From: Flavobacterium sp.
Lineage (GTDB): Bacteria > Bacteroidota > Bacteroidia > Flavobacteriales > Flavobacteriaceae
Direction of reading: 5' to 3'
Length of the DNA stretch: 33,318 nt
Assembly (NCBI GenBank): GCA_014378065.1
Contig: JACMOK010000003.1
Location: 1 to 33,318 of the forward strand
Below are positions 32,534 to 33,318 of the stretch, one piece after another. The number at the start of each line of letters is the position of its first letter. The stretch's first letter is position 1. Under the pieces are notes generated by a model. The model searched no databases, was not told the DNA's origin, and saw nothing but the letters and a program-made list of their open reading frames with translations. The position numbers were made by a program, and so were the translations under genes.

Positions 32534-33146
32534 ATGAGAAATTTTATTTTAATCATTATTTTGTTTTTCATTGGTTGTAAAAAAACTGAAACTGCACCTA
32601 TAAAACAGTTTTTTATAGTTAGTATTGAAAATGGAATTATGTGTTCTATAAAAGGAAATCTGAATGACACGCTGTATTTTGAAAACAAACGTTCTAATGA
32701 AGTAGCGCACTATTCCTATTGCATTCTGAATAAACAGGAAAAACTGAAACTTAAAAAAATGCTGGAAAGTTATTCTCGACAAAAGCCATTGGAAAACTTT
32801 GAAGCAAAAAAAGAAGAAACTATTATAATCCTCAAGTCTGATAAGTTAGAATATTATCAAGTTGATTGGCCATCGGAAAATGGAAAAACGATGCTTATTC
32901 TCATAAACGATGTACAATACAAAACACGCAAAATTGACGTAAAAAGATTTTGGAATACTGAAGGCTTTGTTCCAGCAATTTATAAAGAAAAACTAATAAA
33001 TACTATCAATTCTAAACGCCTCTAACAGCCGTTTCTCGCAATTGCGAATTTTGTGGTAAGTTCACGGTCACGTTTCGCAATAATTTTTATCTTTAACAGA
33101 AAATAATTCGTTCCGAACTTCGCAACTGACGAGAAGCGCCGGAACG
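32529..33146 (+). mobile_element. Putative 618-bp integron-like gene cassette
   Basis: This unit runs between the two AACG|TTA junctions. One gene fills it: the ATG lies five bases after the left junction, and the TAA stop overlaps the 5' arm of the attC-like site that makes up the rest. This is the classical layout of a promoterless integron cassette. The boundary within AACGTTA is placed by analogy with integrons (between G and TT). Confidence 0.55.
32534..33025 (+). CDS. Cassette-borne lipoprotein of unknown function
   Basis: A 163-residue predicted lipoprotein. The start MRNFILIIILFFIGCKK gives a signal peptide with the lipidated Cys at residue 15. The mature part is Lys- and Glu-rich with alternating short strands (FFIVSIENGIMCSIKG, TIIILKSDKLEYYQVDW, TMLILINDVQYK). 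No known family was recognised. The TAA stop overlaps the start of the attC-like repeat, and the ATG directly follows the left junction. It probably depends on a promoter upstream, in or before the integrase region. Confidence 0.72.
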   Translation: MRNFILIIILFFIGCKKTETAPIKQFFIVSIENGIMCSIKGNLNDTLYFENKRSNEVAHYSYCILNKQEKLKLKKMLESYSRQKPLENFEAKKEETIIILKSDKLEYYQVDWPSENGKTMLILINDVQYKTRKIDVKRFWNTEGFVPAIYKEKLINTINSKRL

Positions 33147-33149
33147 TTA
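33023..33149 (+). repeat. attC-like imperfect inverted repeat
   Basis: The 5' arm (33023-33048) begins TAACAGCCG and continues through TTCTCG to CAATTGCGAA. The 3' arm (33119-33149) runs TTCGCAACTG, CGAGAA, CCGG and AACGTTA. Reverse-complemented, the 3' arm pairs as TAAC, CCG, TTCTCG, CA and TTGCGAA, with small internal loops and one extrahelical base. About 70 bases form the loop. The total of 127 bp is within the 57-141 bp range usual for attC sites, and the TAAC...GTTA ends match attC core polarity. Confidence 0.62.
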
Positions 33150-33204
33150 TGGGCTATAATTGCTGAGAAATTCTCACAGTGGAAAATCCGTCGAAAACAG
33201 AAAT

Positions 33205-33318
33205 GCAAAAGTAAATCTTGAAAGTGGAAATTTGAAAGTTGGAATAGAAAAGTAAAACTTTAAATGGAAACTTGAAAGTCGGAATAGAAAAGTGAAACTT
33301 GAAAGTGGAAACTTGAAA
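33205..33318. repeat. Tandem repeat with a period of about 40-41 bp, running off the window
   Basis: Units of about 40 bp begin GGAAATTTGAAAGTTGGAAT (33226), GGAAACTTGAAAGTCGGAAT (33266) and again at 33307. Each contains a shorter half-unit of the type CTTGAAAGTGGAAA. A partial, more diverged unit precedes at about 33205. No supported gene lies in 33026-33318. The - strand is open across it but would encode only low-complexity repeats. Confidence 0.8.

Noticed and set aside
33150..33318. Minus-strand open frame through the tandem repeat
   Set aside because: It would encode only Phe/Ser/Thr-rich repeats from a purine-rich minisatellite, with no start or family support.

Overview
The window is a compact, AT-rich chromosomal segment from a member of the Bacteroidota, most likely a Flavobacteriaceae close to Flavobacterium. 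Four things point there: -7 promoter boxes of the form TAnnTTTG in front of many genes; little sign of Shine-Dalgarno sequences; 2TM-domain proteins beside a LytS/LytTR system; and family sets typical of the group (heme A synthase, CAL67264-like small membrane protein, TonB receptor with a carboxypeptidase-like regulatory domain). No rRNA, tRNA or CRISPR array was seen.

Left part (1-3852, + strand): the end of a Sua5/YrdC tRNA-modification gene, a CCA-adding-type nucleotidyltransferase with an HD domain, heme A synthase, and a CDP-alcohol phosphatidyltransferase. Next (3943-9730, - strand) comes what looks like one sensory module. It holds a TonB-dependent receptor, a small periplasmic TPR-like protein, a LytS-type histidine kinase fused to a 2TM domain, two further 2TM proteins and a LytTR response regulator. 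The receptor and the TPR-like gene each carry a matching pair of LytTR-type half-sites at exactly the same distance from their -7 boxes. This suggests that the adjacent regulator controls both.

Middle part (9927-26926): a CorA transporter, histidine degradation genes (hutI, and a hutG-like formimidoylglutamase) separated by a coiled-coil membrane protein, a DEAD-box helicase, a hybrid histidine kinase, EttA, DNA polymerase III delta (holA), a lone HsdR-N-type nuclease-fold protein, a glycosyltransferase, an OmpA-type lipoprotein, a YciO-type protein, a PcrA/UvrD helicase and a conserved small membrane protein. Several intergenic gaps are divergent promoter pairs, and these move some gene starts downstream of the longest reading frame.

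Right part (27156-33318): guaB, a decayed P-type cation ATPase pseudogene, a structured element resembling the Flavo-1 RNA candidate, HMG-CoA lyase and pyrD. After these come a tyrosine recombinase, a 618-bp cassette-like unit carrying one lipoprotein gene, a 127-bp attC-like imperfect inverted repeat, and a roughly 40-bp tandem repeat running off the window. This end looks like the first cassette of an integron-like array served by a recombinase that lacks the IntI-specific insertion.
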